Positions 42,627-51,690 of a DNA stretch of 64,000 nucleotides are shown piece after piece. Source of the DNA: Oxalobacter vibrioformis (GTDB taxonomy: Bacteria; Pseudomonadota; Gammaproteobacteria; Burkholderiales; Burkholderiaceae_D); the NCBI RefSeq assembly GCF_027118995.1, contig NZ_CP098242.1, positions 868,001 to 932,000 of the forward strand, given 5' to 3'. The notes under the pieces were generated by a model. That model saw only the letters and a program-made list of their open reading frames with translations. It did no database searches and was not told where the DNA came from. The translations under genes and the position numbers were made by a program. Every line of letters begins with the position of its first letter. Position 1 is the stretch's first letter.

Positions 42627-44192
42627 ATGACCCGATTTGCCCTGATTTCCGTCTCTGACAAAACAGGCGTCGTCGACTTTGCCCGTGCACTTACTGAGAT
42701 GGGGATATCCATTCTCTCTACCGGCGGCACGGCAGAGCTGCTTGCCCAAAACGGCATTGCCGTCACTGAAGTAGCCGACTACACTGGATTTCCTGAAATG
42801 CTGGATGGCCGTGTGAAAACCCTGCATCCCAAGGTGCATGGCGGCATTTTGGCCAGGCGCGACCTGGATTCGCATACCACGGCCATTGCCAGCCAGGGTA
42901 TCTCCACCATTGATATGGTCGTGGTCAACCTGTATCCCTTCCAGCAAACGATAGCAGCGCCTGAATGCACACTCGAAGATGCCGTGGAAAATATTGATAT
43001 CGGCGGCCCGGCCATGCTGCGTTCCGCGGCAAAAAATTACCGTGATGTCACCGTTATCTGCGACCCTGCGGATTATGCCCAGGTGTTGCAGGAAATGAAA
43101 AACAACGGCGGCGCCCTGACTGAAAACAGCCGCTTTGATCTGGCCAGGAAAACCTTTTTCCATACCGCCCAGTATGATGGCGCCATTGCCAACTATCTCT
43201 CAAGCCTGGGGGAAGACAAGGAACATACCGCCCGCAGTTTTTATCCCCGGACACTGAACCTGCATTTTGAAAAGGTGCAGGAGATGCGTTATGGCGAAAA
43301 CCCGCACCAGTCAGCCGCTTTTTATCGTGAGCGCAGCGTGCCGCACGGGACACTGGCAGACTACACGCAACTGCAGGGAAAAGAACTTTCATACAACAAT
43401 ATCAGTGATGCCGATGCGGCATGGGAATGTGTCAAAACGTTTGACGAACCTGCCTGTGTCATTATCAAGCATGCCAATCCCTGTGGCGTTGCTGTCGGAA
43501 ACGATCCGAAAGACGCTTATGAGCGTGCATTGCAGACAGACCCCGAAGCCGCATTTGGCGGCATCATCGCGTTCAACCGCGAGCTGGATAAAAATGCGGC
43601 CGAAGAGGCATCGAAGCTTTTCGTGGAAGTCCTGATTGCACCGGCTTTTTCACCGGAAGCCCGCGCTATTTTCTCTGGCAAGAAAAATGTCCGCCTGCTG
43701 GAAATCCCGTTGGGGAAAGACCTGAATGAATATGAAGTCAAGCGGGTGGGGGGCGGCCTGTTGCTGCAATCACCCGATGCCACCAATATTGCAGTTCCCG
43801 ATCTGAAAGTCGTCACCAAAAAACAGCCTGACAACAGGGCCATGCAGGATATGCTCTTTGCCTGGCGGGTTGCCAAGTTTGTCAAATCCAATGCGATTGT
43901 TTTCTGTCGTGACGGCATGACGCTGGCGATCGGCGCCGGCCAGATGAGCCGGGTGGATGCTGCGCGTACGGCTGTCATGAAAGCGAAAAATGCCGGACTG
44001 TCACTGGCAGGAACGGCTGTGGCTTCTGACGCATTCTTTCCGTTCAGGGATGGGCTGGATATTGTGGCAAATGCCGGCGCAACATCCATCATCCAGCCGG
44101 GTGGCTCCATACGGGACCAGGAAATCATTGATGCGGCAGATGAGCGTGGGCTGACCATGGCCTTCACCGCCATACGCCATTTCCGGCACTGA
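42627..44192 (+). CDS. purH: Bifunctional AICAR transformylase / IMP cyclohydrolase
   Basis: Catalyses the last two steps of IMP synthesis. 521 aa. The N-terminal IMP-cyclohydrolase domain ([40 protein letters not shown]) is followed by the transformylase domain with [24 protein letters not shown] and the [17 protein letters not shown] end. Lies after dusB-fis and before ruvC. Confidence 0.97.
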   Translation: MTRFALISVSDKTGVVDFARALTEMGISILSTGGTAELLAQNGIAVTEVADYTGFPEMLDGRVKTLHPKVHGGILARRDLDSHTTAIASQGISTIDMVVVNLYPFQQTIAAPECTLEDAVENIDIGGPAMLRSAAKNYRDVTVICDPADYAQVLQEMKNNGGALTENSRFDLARKTFFHTAQYDGAIANYLSSLGEDKEHTARSFYPRTLNLHFEKVQEMRYGENPHQSAAFYRERSVPHGTLADYTQLQGKELSYNNISDADAAWECVKTFDEPACVIIKHANPCGVAVGNDPKDAYERALQTDPEAAFGGIIAFNRELDKNAAEEASKLFVEVLIAPAFSPEARAIFSGKKNVRLLEIPLGKDLNEYEVKRVGGGLLLQSPDATNIAVPDLKVVTKKQPDNRAMQDMLFAWRVAKFVKSNAIVFCRDGMTLAIGAGQMSRVDAARTAVMKAKNAGLSLAGTAVASDAFFPFRDGLDIVANAGATSIIQPGGSIRDQEIIDAADERGLTMAFTAIRHFRH

Positions 44193-44223
44193 TTCTTTTC
44201 CAGCCGTCAGGGAGACACTGCTT

Positions 44224-44769
44224 ATGAAAATTCTCGGCATTGACCCCGGACTCAGAATCACCGGTTTTGGCGTCATCGAAAAACAGGGGGCGCAGCTTTC
44301 CTATGTGGCGTCCGGCACAGTCAGCACCCCGACAGAAGCCGATCTTCCGGACCGCCTGAAAATCATCCTGAAAAGTGTCGGGGAAATCATTGAGACATAT
44401 CGGCCGGACTGTGCCGCCATTGAAAAAGTTTTTGTGAATGTGAACCCGCAATCCACCCTGCTTTTGGGACAAGCCAGAGGGGCTGCTATCTGCGCACTCG
44501 TCGGCGCCGATCTTGCCATTTCGGAATATACGGCATTGCAGGTCAAGCAGGCGGTGGTGGGACATGGCAAGGCACAAAAAAAGCAGGTGCAGGATATGGT
44601 CAAACGCCTTCTTTCCCTGCCTGCGCCGCCCAAAAGTGATGCCGCAGATGCCCTGGGTGTTGCCATCTGCCATGCCAATGCTTTTGATACCTTGAGAGCC
44701 ATGCAGGAGGCCGGTTCACTGAAACCAAAGAGCGGCTTTCGCATCCGGCGCGGTCGTCTGATCCAGTAG
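44224..44769 (+). CDS. ruvC: Holliday-junction resolvase RuvC
   Basis: 181 aa RNase-H-like endonuclease that cuts four-way junctions. Acidic catalytic residues sit in [23 protein letters not shown] and the C-terminal [14 protein letters not shown]. Followed within 53 bases by ruvA and then ruvB, forming the complete resolvasome set. Confidence 0.97.
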   Translation: MKILGIDPGLRITGFGVIEKQGAQLSYVASGTVSTPTEADLPDRLKIILKSVGEIIETYRPDCAAIEKVFVNVNPQSTLLLGQARGAAICALVGADLAISEYTALQVKQAVVGHGKAQKKQVQDMVKRLLSLPAPPKSDAADALGVAICHANAFDTLRAMQEAGSLKPKSGFRIRRGRLIQ

Positions 44770-44822
44770 GGATGCGGGATGTGGTATATATATGACTTTG
44801 ATTCTTTTTTCCGGATCCGAAT

Positions 44823-45404
44823 ATGATAGGTCGCATCAGTGGCATCCTGCTTCAGAAAACCCCTCCCACCATCCTTGTTGACTGCCAGGGCGTCGGTTAT
44901 GAAATCGATGTTTCGATGGGCACGTTTTACAATCTGCCTGCCCTTGGGGAAAAGGTGACCCTATTTACCCACCTTGCCGTCAGGGAGGACGCCCATCTCC
45001 TGTATGGTTTCGGCAACCTTGAAGAACGCAGCCTGTTTCGCCAGTTGATCCGTATCTCCGGCATTGGCGCCAGAACCGCACTGTCGCTGCTCTCGGGCAT
45101 GTCAGTCGCGGAAATGGTTCAGGCCGTTACCCTGCAGGACACGACCCGTTTTTCCCGCATTCCCGGCATTGGCAAAAAAACGGCAGAACGCCTCTTGCTG
45201 GAACTCAAAGGCAAGCTGGGAGCTGATCTTGATATCGCCAGTGCTAACGCGGCAGGCAGCGACAATATGGCCGACATCCTCAATGCCCTTCTGGCCCTGG
45301 GCTACTCTTCCAGGGAAGTGAATGCCGTACTCAAGCAGGTACCGGCTGACAGCTCGGTTTCAGACGGCATCAAGCTTGCACTCAAGGCCCTGTCAAAAGG
45401 ATAA
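44823..45404 (+). CDS. ruvA: Holliday-junction branch-migration protein RuvA
   Basis: 193 aa. N-terminal OB-fold ([20 protein letters not shown]), two helix-hairpin-helix motifs ([15 protein letters not shown] and [19 protein letters not shown]), and a flexible C-terminal domain that contacts RuvB ([12 protein letters not shown]). It forms tetramers that hold the junction for the RuvB motor. Confidence 0.97.
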   Translation: MIGRISGILLQKTPPTILVDCQGVGYEIDVSMGTFYNLPALGEKVTLFTHLAVREDAHLLYGFGNLEERSLFRQLIRISGIGARTALSLLSGMSVAEMVQAVTLQDTTRFSRIPGIGKKTAERLLLELKGKLGADLDIASANAAGSDNMADILNALLALGYSSREVNAVLKQVPADSSVSDGIKLALKALSKG

Positions 45405-45435
45405 TCACTGACATGATGTTATTGAAAGCCCTCGC

Positions 45436-46509
45436 ATGAGCATACAGACGGACGATTTTTCCGAACAGCGCATTATCTCATCGACACCGGCCTCCCCCAA
45501 CGAAGAAGCCATTGAGCGGGCGCTTCGTCCCAAGCATCTTGATGAATACGTTGGCCAGCATAAAACACGCGAACAGCTGGAAATCTTCATTGCTGCAGCA
45601 AGAAAGCGCAATGAAGCGCTGGACCATACCCTGCTTTTCGGACCGCCGGGCCTCGGCAAAACCACGCTCGCCCATATCATCGCACGGGAAATGGGGGTCA
45701 ACCTGCGTCAGACATCAGGCCCCGTGCTGGAACGGCCTGGCGATCTCGCCGCACTGTTGACGAATCTCGAAGCCAATGATGTGCTTTTCATCGATGAGAT
45801 TCATCGCATGTCACCGGTCGTCGAAGAAATCCTGTACCCGGCGCTGGAGGATTACCAGATAGATATCCTCATCGGGGAAGGCCCTGCTGCGCGCTCTGTC
45901 AAACTGGATCTGCAGCCCTTTACCCTCGTCGGCGCCACAACACGTGCAGGCATGCTGACCAATCCTCTGCGGGACCGGTTTGGCGTCGTTGCTCGCCTTG
46001 AGTTTTACAACGCTGAAGACCTGACCCGGATTGTCATGCGCAGCGCAAATCTTTTGAATACCCCGATACAGGAAGACGGCGCAGAGGAAATTGCCCGCCG
46101 TGCCCGCGGCACCCCCCGAATTGCCAACCGCCTCTTGAGACGGGTCAGGGACTATGCCGAAGTCAAGGGAACGGGAGAGATCACCCAGAAAATGGCCGAC
46201 GATGCGCTGAAAATGCTGGATGTCGACCCTGTCGGGTTTGACGTGATGGATCGCAAACTTCTGGAAGCCGTCCTGTTCAAATTCGGCGGGGGCCCTGTCG
46301 GCATCAACAATCTGGCCGCCGCCATCAGCGAAGAAGTGGATACGATTGAGGATGTACTCGAGCCATATCTCATCCAGCAGGGTTACCTGCAGCGCACACC
46401 GCGCGGACGGATGGCAACCGCCTCCACTTACCGTCACTTCGGCATCACACCACCCTCATCAGGCCCCAATGCCGAACTGTGGGATACCTCATCCGATCGC
46501 CAGCCGTGA
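45436..46509 (+). CDS. ruvB: Holliday-junction branch-migration helicase RuvB
   Basis: 357 aa AAA+ motor. Walker [13 protein letters not shown], Walker [10 protein letters not shown], sensor 1 [10 protein letters not shown], arginine finger PLRDRFG, then the winged helix with RTPRGRMAT. Its N-terminal [11 protein letters not shown] is standard. The stop codon overlaps the GTG start of the next Nudix gene (GTGA). Confidence 0.97.
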   Translation: MSIQTDDFSEQRIISSTPASPNEEAIERALRPKHLDEYVGQHKTREQLEIFIAAARKRNEALDHTLLFGPPGLGKTTLAHIIAREMGVNLRQTSGPVLERPGDLAALLTNLEANDVLFIDEIHRMSPVVEEILYPALEDYQIDILIGEGPAARSVKLDLQPFTLVGATTRAGMLTNPLRDRFGVVARLEFYNAEDLTRIVMRSANLLNTPIQEDGAEEIARRARGTPRIANRLLRRVRDYAEVKGTGEITQKMADDALKMLDVDPVGFDVMDRKLLEAVLFKFGGGPVGINNLAAAISEEVDTIEDVLEPYLIQQGYLQRTPRGRMATASTYRHFGITPPSSGPNAELWDTSSDRQP

Positions 46510-46919
46510 GCAGAGGCAAAAGCCAGCCGATTGACGTTGCTGTCGGCATCCTGATGCGTGAAAACGGAGAGGTGCTCCTGGGCCAGCGTCCGGAAGGCAA
46601 GCCTTATCCGGGATACTGGGAATTTCCGGGCGGGAAGGTGGAATCCGGCGAAAGTATCGAAGCGGCTTTAAAACGGGAATTTATGGAAGAACTGGACGTA
46701 ACCATCCTTTCCCAGGAGCCTTGGTGCTGTGTTGAACATGTCTACCCGCATGCCCATGTCCGTTTGCACTTTTTTGTCAGCAAAAACTGGCAGGGCGAAC
46801 CCAGAAGCCGGGAAGGACAGGCATTTCAATGGCAAGGTCCAATCCGGGTTAAGCCTTTGCTTCCTGCTACCATTCCCCTCATTATCTGGCTGGATGCCCT
46901 GCGCTTTAACAACAACTGA
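46506..46919 (+). CDS. MutT-type Nudix hydrolase (8-oxo-dGTP diphosphatase family)
   Basis: 137 aa from a GTG that overlaps the ruvB stop (GTGA); the family N-terminus [20 protein letters not shown] starts directly after. The Nudix box [20 protein letters not shown] followed by ELDV is complete in its metal-binding glutamates, with aspartate replacing the final glycine. MutT enzymes clean oxidised dGTP; linkage to ruvCAB supports a DNA-maintenance role. Confidence 0.87.
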   Translation: MSRGKSQPIDVAVGILMRENGEVLLGQRPEGKPYPGYWEFPGGKVESGESIEAALKREFMEELDVTILSQEPWCCVEHVYPHAHVRLHFFVSKNWQGEPRSREGQAFQWQGPIRVKPLLPATIPLIIWLDALRFNNN

Positions 46920-47298
46920 TTTACTTAAATCCACATCAACTGCTGCCCTTGATAACACTGACATTTTGCTTGGTAATTTTTAAACGATTATCCCGACTCT
47001 CTTTTAGCCCCGTTTGATATTCGATCACCAACTGACGCTTGTTTGGGTTTACCTTGTAATCCAGCGTATCGTGATCGAATGTCACTGCGGAAAAGTTTGT
47101 GACAATCCGGCAATTGCACCCTTCATTGGCTTTCAAAAGCGTTTCCGGTTTTCCGATGGTGGAAATCATTATCGCTTTGTAATCATTCATTATCTTGAAA
47201 GCATTTTCATAGTATCTGGCTTCCTGCCCCGTACTTGCATGTTGGGAAAACATGTCCACGTCCGTGAGCCTCTCCTGATAAAGTTCCCTAGATAGCGT

Positions 47299-47796
47299 CT
47301 ACTTGAGTATGGTTAACGCATTCAACCAAAGGGCGATACAGCGCACCTGCACAGCGGCAGCAAATGTCGCGAGATTTTTTGCGTATCTTGTGGCAATACC
47401 CCGCCAGCGTTTGAGATAAAGAAAGACATTTTCCACCAGGTGACGCTTCTGATAAATCTGCCGATCGTAGCTTCTTTTCTCCTTGCGATTTCTTTTCGGG
47501 GGTATGACCGGTATGATGTTGCGGGATTTTGCATGGTCAAGAATGGCGTTTGAATCATAACCCCGATCCGCCACCAGATGGCGAGGGGATATCCCATCCA
47601 TTAACCGTGAAGCCTGCGTACAATCTGCAACGGTACCCGATGTGACAAGACATCTGACCGGCATACCATTCGCATCCACGGCCAGATGTATTTTTGAGTT
47701 GAGCCCCCTTTTGTGCGCCCCATGCCCTGGTTGCCTCCTCTTGCCCCCGCCGCGTGCGGGTGAATCTTGATGTGACTTGCATCTATCAGAAGCCAT
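47299..47796 (-). CDS. IS5-family transposase, frame B
   Basis: 165-aa frame in the -1 register to frame A. It supplies the second aspartate (HLVADRGYDSNAI) and the glutamate (KRHLVENVFLYLKRWRG) of the DDE catalytic triad. The conserved join is at the KGG/RGL position where both frames overlap, so the N-terminal part of this frame is not translated on its own. Confidence 0.85.
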   Translation of the reverse strand: MASDRCKSHQDSPARGGGKRRQPGHGAHKRGLNSKIHLAVDANGMPVRCLVTSGTVADCTQASRLMDGISPRHLVADRGYDSNAILDHAKSRNIIPVIPPKRNRKEKRSYDRQIYQKRHLVENVFLYLKRWRGIATRYAKNLATFAAAVQVRCIALWLNALTILK

Positions 47797-48074
47797 TCAA
47801 AATCAGGCTCATCTATCAGGATTTCCAGCAGGCGCTCCCATATGCCCTTGTCGCGCCAGCGGATGAAGCGCTGGTGAACGCTCCCCCATTTTCCGTACTC
47901 CGGCAAAAGATCACGCCAGGGGGCGCCTGTGCGTAATATCCAGAATACAGCATTAATGAAGGTGCGGTTATCTTTGGCTATCCTGCCCCATTGACCAGGC
48001 TGTCCTGGAAGGTGGGGCTCAAGTAAAGCCCAGGCCTGGTCGGATATGTCGTGGCGTCTGTACGCTGGTCTCAT
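47601..48074 (-). CDS. IS5-family transposase, frame A
   Basis: 157 aa. N-terminal helix-turn-helix DUF4096 region (YRRHDISDQAWALLEPHLPG, NRTFINAVFWILRTGAPWRD) and the first catalytic aspartate in LLIDASHIKIHPHA. An AGGAGA site precedes the ATG. The product is probably extended into frame B by -1 slippage at AAAAGGGGG (complement of 47704-47712). Confidence 0.88.
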   Translation of the reverse strand: MRPAYRRHDISDQAWALLEPHLPGQPGQWGRIAKDNRTFINAVFWILRTGAPWRDLLPEYGKWGSVHQRFIRWRDKGIWERLLEILIDEPDFEWLLIDASHIKIHPHAAGARGGNQGMGRTKGGSTQKYIWPWMRMVCRSDVLSHRVPLQIVRRLHG

Positions 48075-48468
48075 GGAATCTCCTGTTAAAGGGTGGTCTT
48101 CCTATAATGATCATCGCTTCATAACATCTGCCATCTGGCAAACAGAGGGAGTTTTATCTCTTATATCTCATGTAGACACTATCTAAAACGCTCTGGACGG
48201 TACGCTTTTGATAGGCGCGCTATATATTTATCGAAATCCTCTGTTCCTAGTAATTTCCTATCCCGATAATCATTTCCGGCCAAATAACTCGCAAGAAATA
48301 TCGCTCTATTATCCAGTGTTGTCGTTATTCTCGAATTAATCGTTTTCATGACCTCCGGATCATCACATGGAATCTGTTTTCCACAACCCGTCAGCACAGC
48401 AATCAAACATACCACTCCAATAAATTTTTTCATCTTCTTTTCCTGAAAAAACAGCGTTCCAACATCTT

Positions 48469-48753
48469 CTACCCAGCCAGAATCCCCCATTTTGTACCCG
48501 CTATATTCCACCCGTCTCCAACGGGGCGATAACCATGCTCAAGATAATAATGTGCAGTCTGCCTGTTAATGATGAACATCAGAAACAGATTACTTATGCC
48601 GAATGTCAGCATAGAAAGCACAATCCAGATAATTCCATGAACAGGCATCCCCCTGAAAAAGAAAGGGAATCCACCGAAGAAAAAAGCTGTCCATGAAAAA
48701 CCAACTTTTACCTGCCTGACCAAACCTGCTTCATTTTTCATTGAAACCATCAT
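48469..48753 (-). CDS. Small membrane protein, DUF2628-like
   Basis: 94 aa. Two to three hydrophobic helices: FSWTAFFFGGFPFFFRGM, then IIWIVLSMLTFGISNLFLMF, followed by a polar HYYLEHGYRPVGDGWN tail. The WTAFFFGGFPFFFRG pattern and the terminal GYRPV segment resemble DUF2628 proteins, which have no known function. AAGGAG lies eight bases before the ATG at 48753. It heads a minus-strand pair with the split lipoprotein gene and is divergent from an XRE regulator across a large palindrome. Confidence 0.8.
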   Translation of the reverse strand: MMVSMKNEAGLVRQVKVGFSWTAFFFGGFPFFFRGMPVHGIIWIVLSMLTFGISNLFLMFIINRQTAHYYLEHGYRPVGDGWNIAGTKWGILAG

Positions 48754-48816
48754 TTTTTATTCTCCTTTTTCTCTTCACGTACAGCTTTCTGTTCATAAAC
48801 TTTATTCCGCACAAAT

Positions 48817-48864
48817 CTAAAATATCCTTAGAATTGCCCAGAGGAAATTCTAAGGATATTTTAG
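48817..48864. promoter_or_regulatory. Perfect 19-bp inverted repeat overlapping a promoter; likely operator of the XRE regulator
   Basis: Arms CTAAAATATCCTTAGAATT (48817-48835) and its exact complement (48846-48864) flank a 10-base centre. A plausible plus-strand promoter, TTGCCC (48834-48839) and TATTTT (48857-48862) with a 17-base spacer, lies inside it and would drive the XRE gene. Further CTAAG/TTAAG half-sites occur at 48879-48892 and 48910-48920. A repressor bound here could control both divergent genes. Confidence 0.6.
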
Positions 48865-48922
48865 GGAAAAGACAAGCGAAATCTAAGATTCTTTTAACTG
48901 TTAACCTAACATTAAGAATCTC

Positions 48923-49252
48923 TTGAAAAAACCTGCTTCCATATTTGCCAAACGCCTTCGTGAAGCCCGACTTCACTCTGGCATGACCCAGGAACAGCTA
49001 GCCATTAATGCAGGCATTGACGAATTTTCGGCCAGCGCCAGAATGAGTCAGTATGAAAGCGGAAAGCATTTCCCCAAGTATGAGATTGCCCAAAGATTGG
49101 CCGCTGTTCTGAAAATCCCCGTTGAATATCTGTACGCAGCAGATGACAAATCAGCAAAACTGCTCTTATTCTGGAACCGCCTCTCACGAAGCAAGCAAAA
49201 AGAAGCCCTGGAGTATTTGGAAAAAATGGAAAACTCTGATGAAGAAGCGTAG
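48923..49252 (+). CDS. XRE-family helix-turn-helix transcriptional regulator
   Basis: 109 aa from a TTG codon; no ATG is available before the conserved FAKRLREARLHSGMTQEQLA. The helix-turn-helix runs to about residue 65 (RMSQYESGKHFPKYEIAQRLA, LKIPVEYLYAADD), followed by a short helical tail (SRSKQKEALEYLEKMENSD). The layout is that of phage-repressor-like HTH_3 proteins. It lies next to tRNA-Leu and opposite the DUF2628-like gene, with the 19-bp palindrome between them as the likely autoregulatory site. Confidence 0.85.
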   Translation: MKKPASIFAKRLREARLHSGMTQEQLAINAGIDEFSASARMSQYESGKHFPKYEIAQRLAAVLKIPVEYLYAADDKSAKLLLFWNRLSRSKQKEALEYLEKMENSDEEA

Positions 49253-49265
49253 CCACTACCGGCTG

Positions 49266-49294
49266 TTGCCGCCAGAGGGTAAATCAGCGATAAT
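49266..49294 (+). promoter_or_regulatory. Probable tRNA-Leu promoter
   Basis: TTGCCG (49266-49271) and GATAAT (49289-49294) with a 17-base spacer end 11 bases before the tRNA 5' end. Confidence 0.55.
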
Positions 49295-49305
49295 GCTCAG
49301 GCGTT

Positions 49306-49392
49306 GCCGGAGTGGCGAAATTGGTAGACGCACGAGACTCAAAATCTCGCGGGGGTGACCCCGTGCCGGTTCGATTCCGGCCTCCGGTACCA
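49306..49392 (+). tRNA. tRNA-Leu (anticodon CAA)
   Basis: 87 nt with encoded CCA. The acceptor stem GCCGGAG pairs with CTCCGGT (first pair G-U), the anticodon stem CGAGA/TCTCG encloses loop CTCAAAA giving anticodon CAA, a long class II variable arm (GGGGGTGACCCCGT region) identifies leucine, and the T-arm has GGTTCGATTCC. It reads UUG codons. Confidence 0.96.
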
Positions 49393-49630
49393 TTATCATA
49401 GCGACCCGGCTTCTCTGCCGAAACAGTTTTTTCCCCTTTCCCTGGATACCTCCCGGCTGCTGTGCAGGCGGATATCGTGCATGATCATTGCGACATCACG
49501 ACCACAAACCAAACGTCAGCCGCTTTCCTGTCATCATAATAGACCCGGTTTTCTCCGGTTTCTTATCATTTCAAATGAGCGGAAGTCCGCTAAAATTAAC
49601 CGGGTGCGGAACAAAAACAGGATGGCAGAC

Positions 49631-50443
49631 ATGATGAAAAGAGGGATTTTTATTGTATTGGCGGCATTGGCCCTGTCTGCCTGTATGCGAAATGTTGACA
49701 GCTATAATTCCGATCCTTATATCGTTTCCACCCTGAGTACCTATAGCGGACAGAAAATCAGTATTGCTGAATTTGAATCCTCAATCGGTGAAGGCGGCGT
49801 CAACCAGTGCCGGGGGTACAGCATTATCACCAATCCCGGTGAAGGGGGGCTTGTCCGTTACATCCAGGATGCCTTTGTTTCTGAACTGGAACTGGCCAAC
49901 GCGTATTCGCCGGACTCACCCATTGTCCTGAAAGGAAATGTCACCCAGATATCCTTGAGCACGTTAACCGGAGGAGAGTGGATCATCAAGATGACGCTCA
50001 TATCCAATAACGGACGCTCCATTTCGGCCAGAGAGCAGCTACACTTCAAAACCAATATCGTTGGACAAAGCGCATGCCAGGTTGCAGGCGATACGTATTT
50101 TTATGCCGTTCAGAATCTCCTTCGCAAGCTGGTCTCCTCACCCAATTTCCCGCGGCTTTTAGAGCCTTCCAGTTATCCTCAGCCGAAACCGGAAACAACC
50201 GGTACACAATCATCTGGAAAACAGCCGAATGTGCAATTGCAGGCCACAGAAATATCTCCCCTGGAAACCAGCACCTATTCGCAGCCAGCAGCGGGTGAAA
50301 TCGTTCCGCTTGAAGTAACCACGCAAACCCAGCCGGTTTCTGTGCAAAGCACGCCCGTCGAAGTCACGGTGCAGCCCAAAAAGGAAATCTCGACATCAGA
50401 CTGCTCTATCGAAAAGCAGATCCAGCGGCAAAGTGAAAAATAA
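49631..50443 (+). CDS. Lipoprotein with proline/glutamine/threonine-rich tail, unknown function
   Basis: 270 aa from the ATG at 49631, which has AGGA eight bases upstream; ATGs at 49622 and 49634 are alternatives. A signal peptide ends in lipobox ALSAC. The folded part (about residues 30-180) has SGQKISIAEFESSIGEGGVN and a beta-rich VLKGNVTQISLSTLTGGEWIIKM-type segment; the last 90 residues are low-complexity and repeat the theme PLEVTTQTQPV / PVEVTVQPK. I do not recognise the family. It is followed by a hairpin terminator and converges with the amidase gene. Confidence 0.8.
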   Translation: MMKRGIFIVLAALALSACMRNVDSYNSDPYIVSTLSTYSGQKISIAEFESSIGEGGVNQCRGYSIITNPGEGGLVRYIQDAFVSELELANAYSPDSPIVLKGNVTQISLSTLTGGEWIIKMTLISNNGRSISAREQLHFKTNIVGQSACQVAGDTYFYAVQNLLRKLVSSPNFPRLLEPSSYPQPKPETTGTQSSGKQPNVQLQATEISPLETSTYSQPAAGEIVPLEVTTQTQPVSVQSTPVEVTVQPKKEISTSDCSIEKQIQRQSEK

Positions 50444-50464
50444 GCGATAACTGATCTTAAGAAT

Positions 50465-50494
50465 AAAAAGCAGCATTTACGGATACTGCTTTTT
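50465..50494. terminator. Bidirectional terminator between the lipoprotein and amidase genes
   Basis: 9-bp stem AAAAAGCAG / CTGCTTTTT with a 12-base loop; A-run and T-run on opposite sides suit both convergent genes. Confidence 0.7.
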
Positions 50495-50520
50495 CTCTGG
50501 CTGGTGGGTCCTGTCCCGGA

Positions 50521-51240
50521 TCAATTACGCATCCGCCGGCAATGCGCTTCAATGGCCGTTACCAATGCGCCGGTGACTTTATCCTGGTATGCCGGTGTGC
50601 TGACCAGAAGCTCTTCTTCACGATTCACAATCACACCCGCCTCAACCAGAACCGCAGCCAGGGGAGATTCTCTTAATACCACGAGTTCATCGAACTGGTA
50701 AATGCCCCGCAGGCTGTCCAGTAAAAGGCGGTTTTCACCAGCTACCGCTTCGGCATGGTACAACGCGGGTGTCAGGTTTTTTCCTAGGAGGCTGTCTGCC
50801 GTCTCACGGGCCACATCAAGGCTTTCCTGATAACAGGGATTCTGCGCTGAAACAAAGAGGCTGTATCCGCTAAAGTTGTCACTGTAAAAATGCGTTTCCC
50901 CTTCCAACGTCCATTCCGACAGGTAATGAGACTGCACAGAATCATGATGCAGGGAAATGAGCAGGGTGGCGCCGGCTTTCAGCGCGGCTTCCGGTCGGCT
51001 TGTTAAAGGGATGGCATCCCCGTCCGGATTAATCAGTACATAGGGTATCCCGGCCTTGTCCAATAATACCGCCAGCCTTTTTGCCAGTGCAATATTAAAG
51101 TGCCACTCGCCTGTGCCGCGCGCACTTGTTGCGCCCTGCTCTTCCCGGGTGTGCCCGGCATCAACGGCAATGAGGCAATCCCTGGCATACGCGGACAGGC
51201 ATGCACATGCCAGAGTCGCGATGACAAAAAAACGCATCAT
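50521..51240 (-). CDS. N-acetylmuramoyl-L-alanine amidase (Amidase_3), exported
   Basis: 239 aa from the ATG at 51240 (GGGG seven bases before); ATG 51255 is the alternative. The signal peptide is MMRFFVIATLACACLSAYA. Amidase_3 blocks: VDAGHTREEQGA with a zinc histidine, then a glutamate in GEWHFNIALAKRLA, the second zinc histidine in LLISLHHDSVQ, and the catalytic glutamate in VLVEAGVIVNREEE. It cleaves the bond between MurNAc and the stem peptide in the periplasm. Located 55 bases downstream of the Lar-like gene in the same direction. Confidence 0.9.
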   Translation of the reverse strand: MMRFFVIATLACACLSAYARDCLIAVDAGHTREEQGATSARGTGEWHFNIALAKRLAVLLDKAGIPYVLINPDGDAIPLTSRPEAALKAGATLLISLHHDSVQSHYLSEWTLEGETHFYSDNFSGYSLFVSAQNPCYQESLDVARETADSLLGKNLTPALYHAEAVAGENRLLLDSLRGIYQFDELVVLRESPLAAVLVEAGVIVNREEELLVSTPAYQDKVTGALVTAIEAHCRRMRN

Positions 51241-51295
51241 CCAGGCGCCCCGCATCAGTTAATCAATCCGGCAAAACGATCCGCGTTCGCATGGA

Positions 51296-51664
51296 TTATT
51301 CTGCATCGTCATCATGGCGTTGTACCGATTTCAGCTGCTCTTGAGTCAGGGTGATACGGGTATTCCAGGTATCCGCCGACCAGGTTGTCGCTCCGCAGTT
51401 ATCGCAGGCTGGGCCAGTTGCCCCCCCTTGCGTCCGCCATCCATGTGGTATGCCTTTTCCGCCGCAAAACGGACAGGGTAAAAGGGGAGGATCTTTCTCG
51501 GACCCCCGCCATACCGCGGTAAATAATTCTGAAAACTCGGAAAGGCCGGACATGATGCCTCTGCCAATCCGCATGCAGAGAATCAGGATCAGCAAAAACG
51601 GTGCCAGCAAAACCATCAGCAGGCGTCTGATCAATACGGACTGGATATGAATAATGGGAGGCAT
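51296..51664 (-). CDS. Membrane-anchored protein with Lar-like zinc domain
   Basis: 122 aa. A strongly hydrophobic helix at about residues 10-32 is followed by a linker, then a compact domain LPCPFCGGKGIPHG...CDNCGATTW...WNTRI (about 60-105). The CPFCGG-CxxCG-WNtR arrangement is the signature of Lar-family restriction-alleviation proteins, which are normally short, soluble and phage-borne. Here it stands behind a membrane anchor next to a wall amidase, so a restriction-alleviation function is doubtful. The start has no strong ribosome-binding site. Confidence 0.7.
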   Translation of the reverse strand: MPPIIHIQSVLIRRLLMVLLAPFLLILILCMRIGRGIMSGLSEFSELFTAVWRGSEKDPPLLPCPFCGGKGIPHGWRTQGGATGPACDNCGATTWSADTWNTRITLTQEQLKSVQRHDDDAE

Positions 51665-51690
51665 ATAAGATGGTTGGCTGCAAAAACAAA

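Larger units (their letters stand above)
47291..48183 (-). mobile_element. IS5-family insertion sequence, 893 bp, intact
   Basis: Terminal inverted repeats GATAGCGTCTAC (47291-47302) and GTAGACACTATC (48172-48183) match at 11 of 12 positions and extend to about 17 with two mismatches. A TA dinucleotide is duplicated on both sides (47289-47290 and 48184-48185). Inside are two overlapping transposase frames on the minus strand with all three DDE residues. Length, two-frame layout and TA duplication fit the IS427-like part of IS5; subgroup is inference. The insertion looks recent, since the split host gene can be restored exactly. Confidence 0.92.
46936..48433 (-). pseudogene. Lipoprotein gene split by an insertion sequence
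   Basis: The 5' part (48433 down to 48185) begins with ATG behind an AGGA site and encodes a signal peptide with lipobox VLTGC and then CDDPEVMKTINSRITTTLDN. The 3' part (47289 down to 46936) continues the same frame with ELYQERLTD and ends KQNVSVIKGSS. Between them lies an IS5-family element with a TA duplication. Deleting the element and one TA copy joins the halves in frame (CGT TTT AGG GAA) to a 200-aa lipoprotein. As it stands the frame stops inside the element end, leaving 84 residues. I do not recognise the protein; it follows the DUF2628-like gene by 35 bases. Confidence 0.88.

Noticed and set aside
47299-48074. Transposase considered as a decayed pseudogene because of two frames
   Set aside because: Two-frame transposases with -1 slippage are normal in this IS family, and the terminal repeats, target duplication and catalytic residues are all intact.
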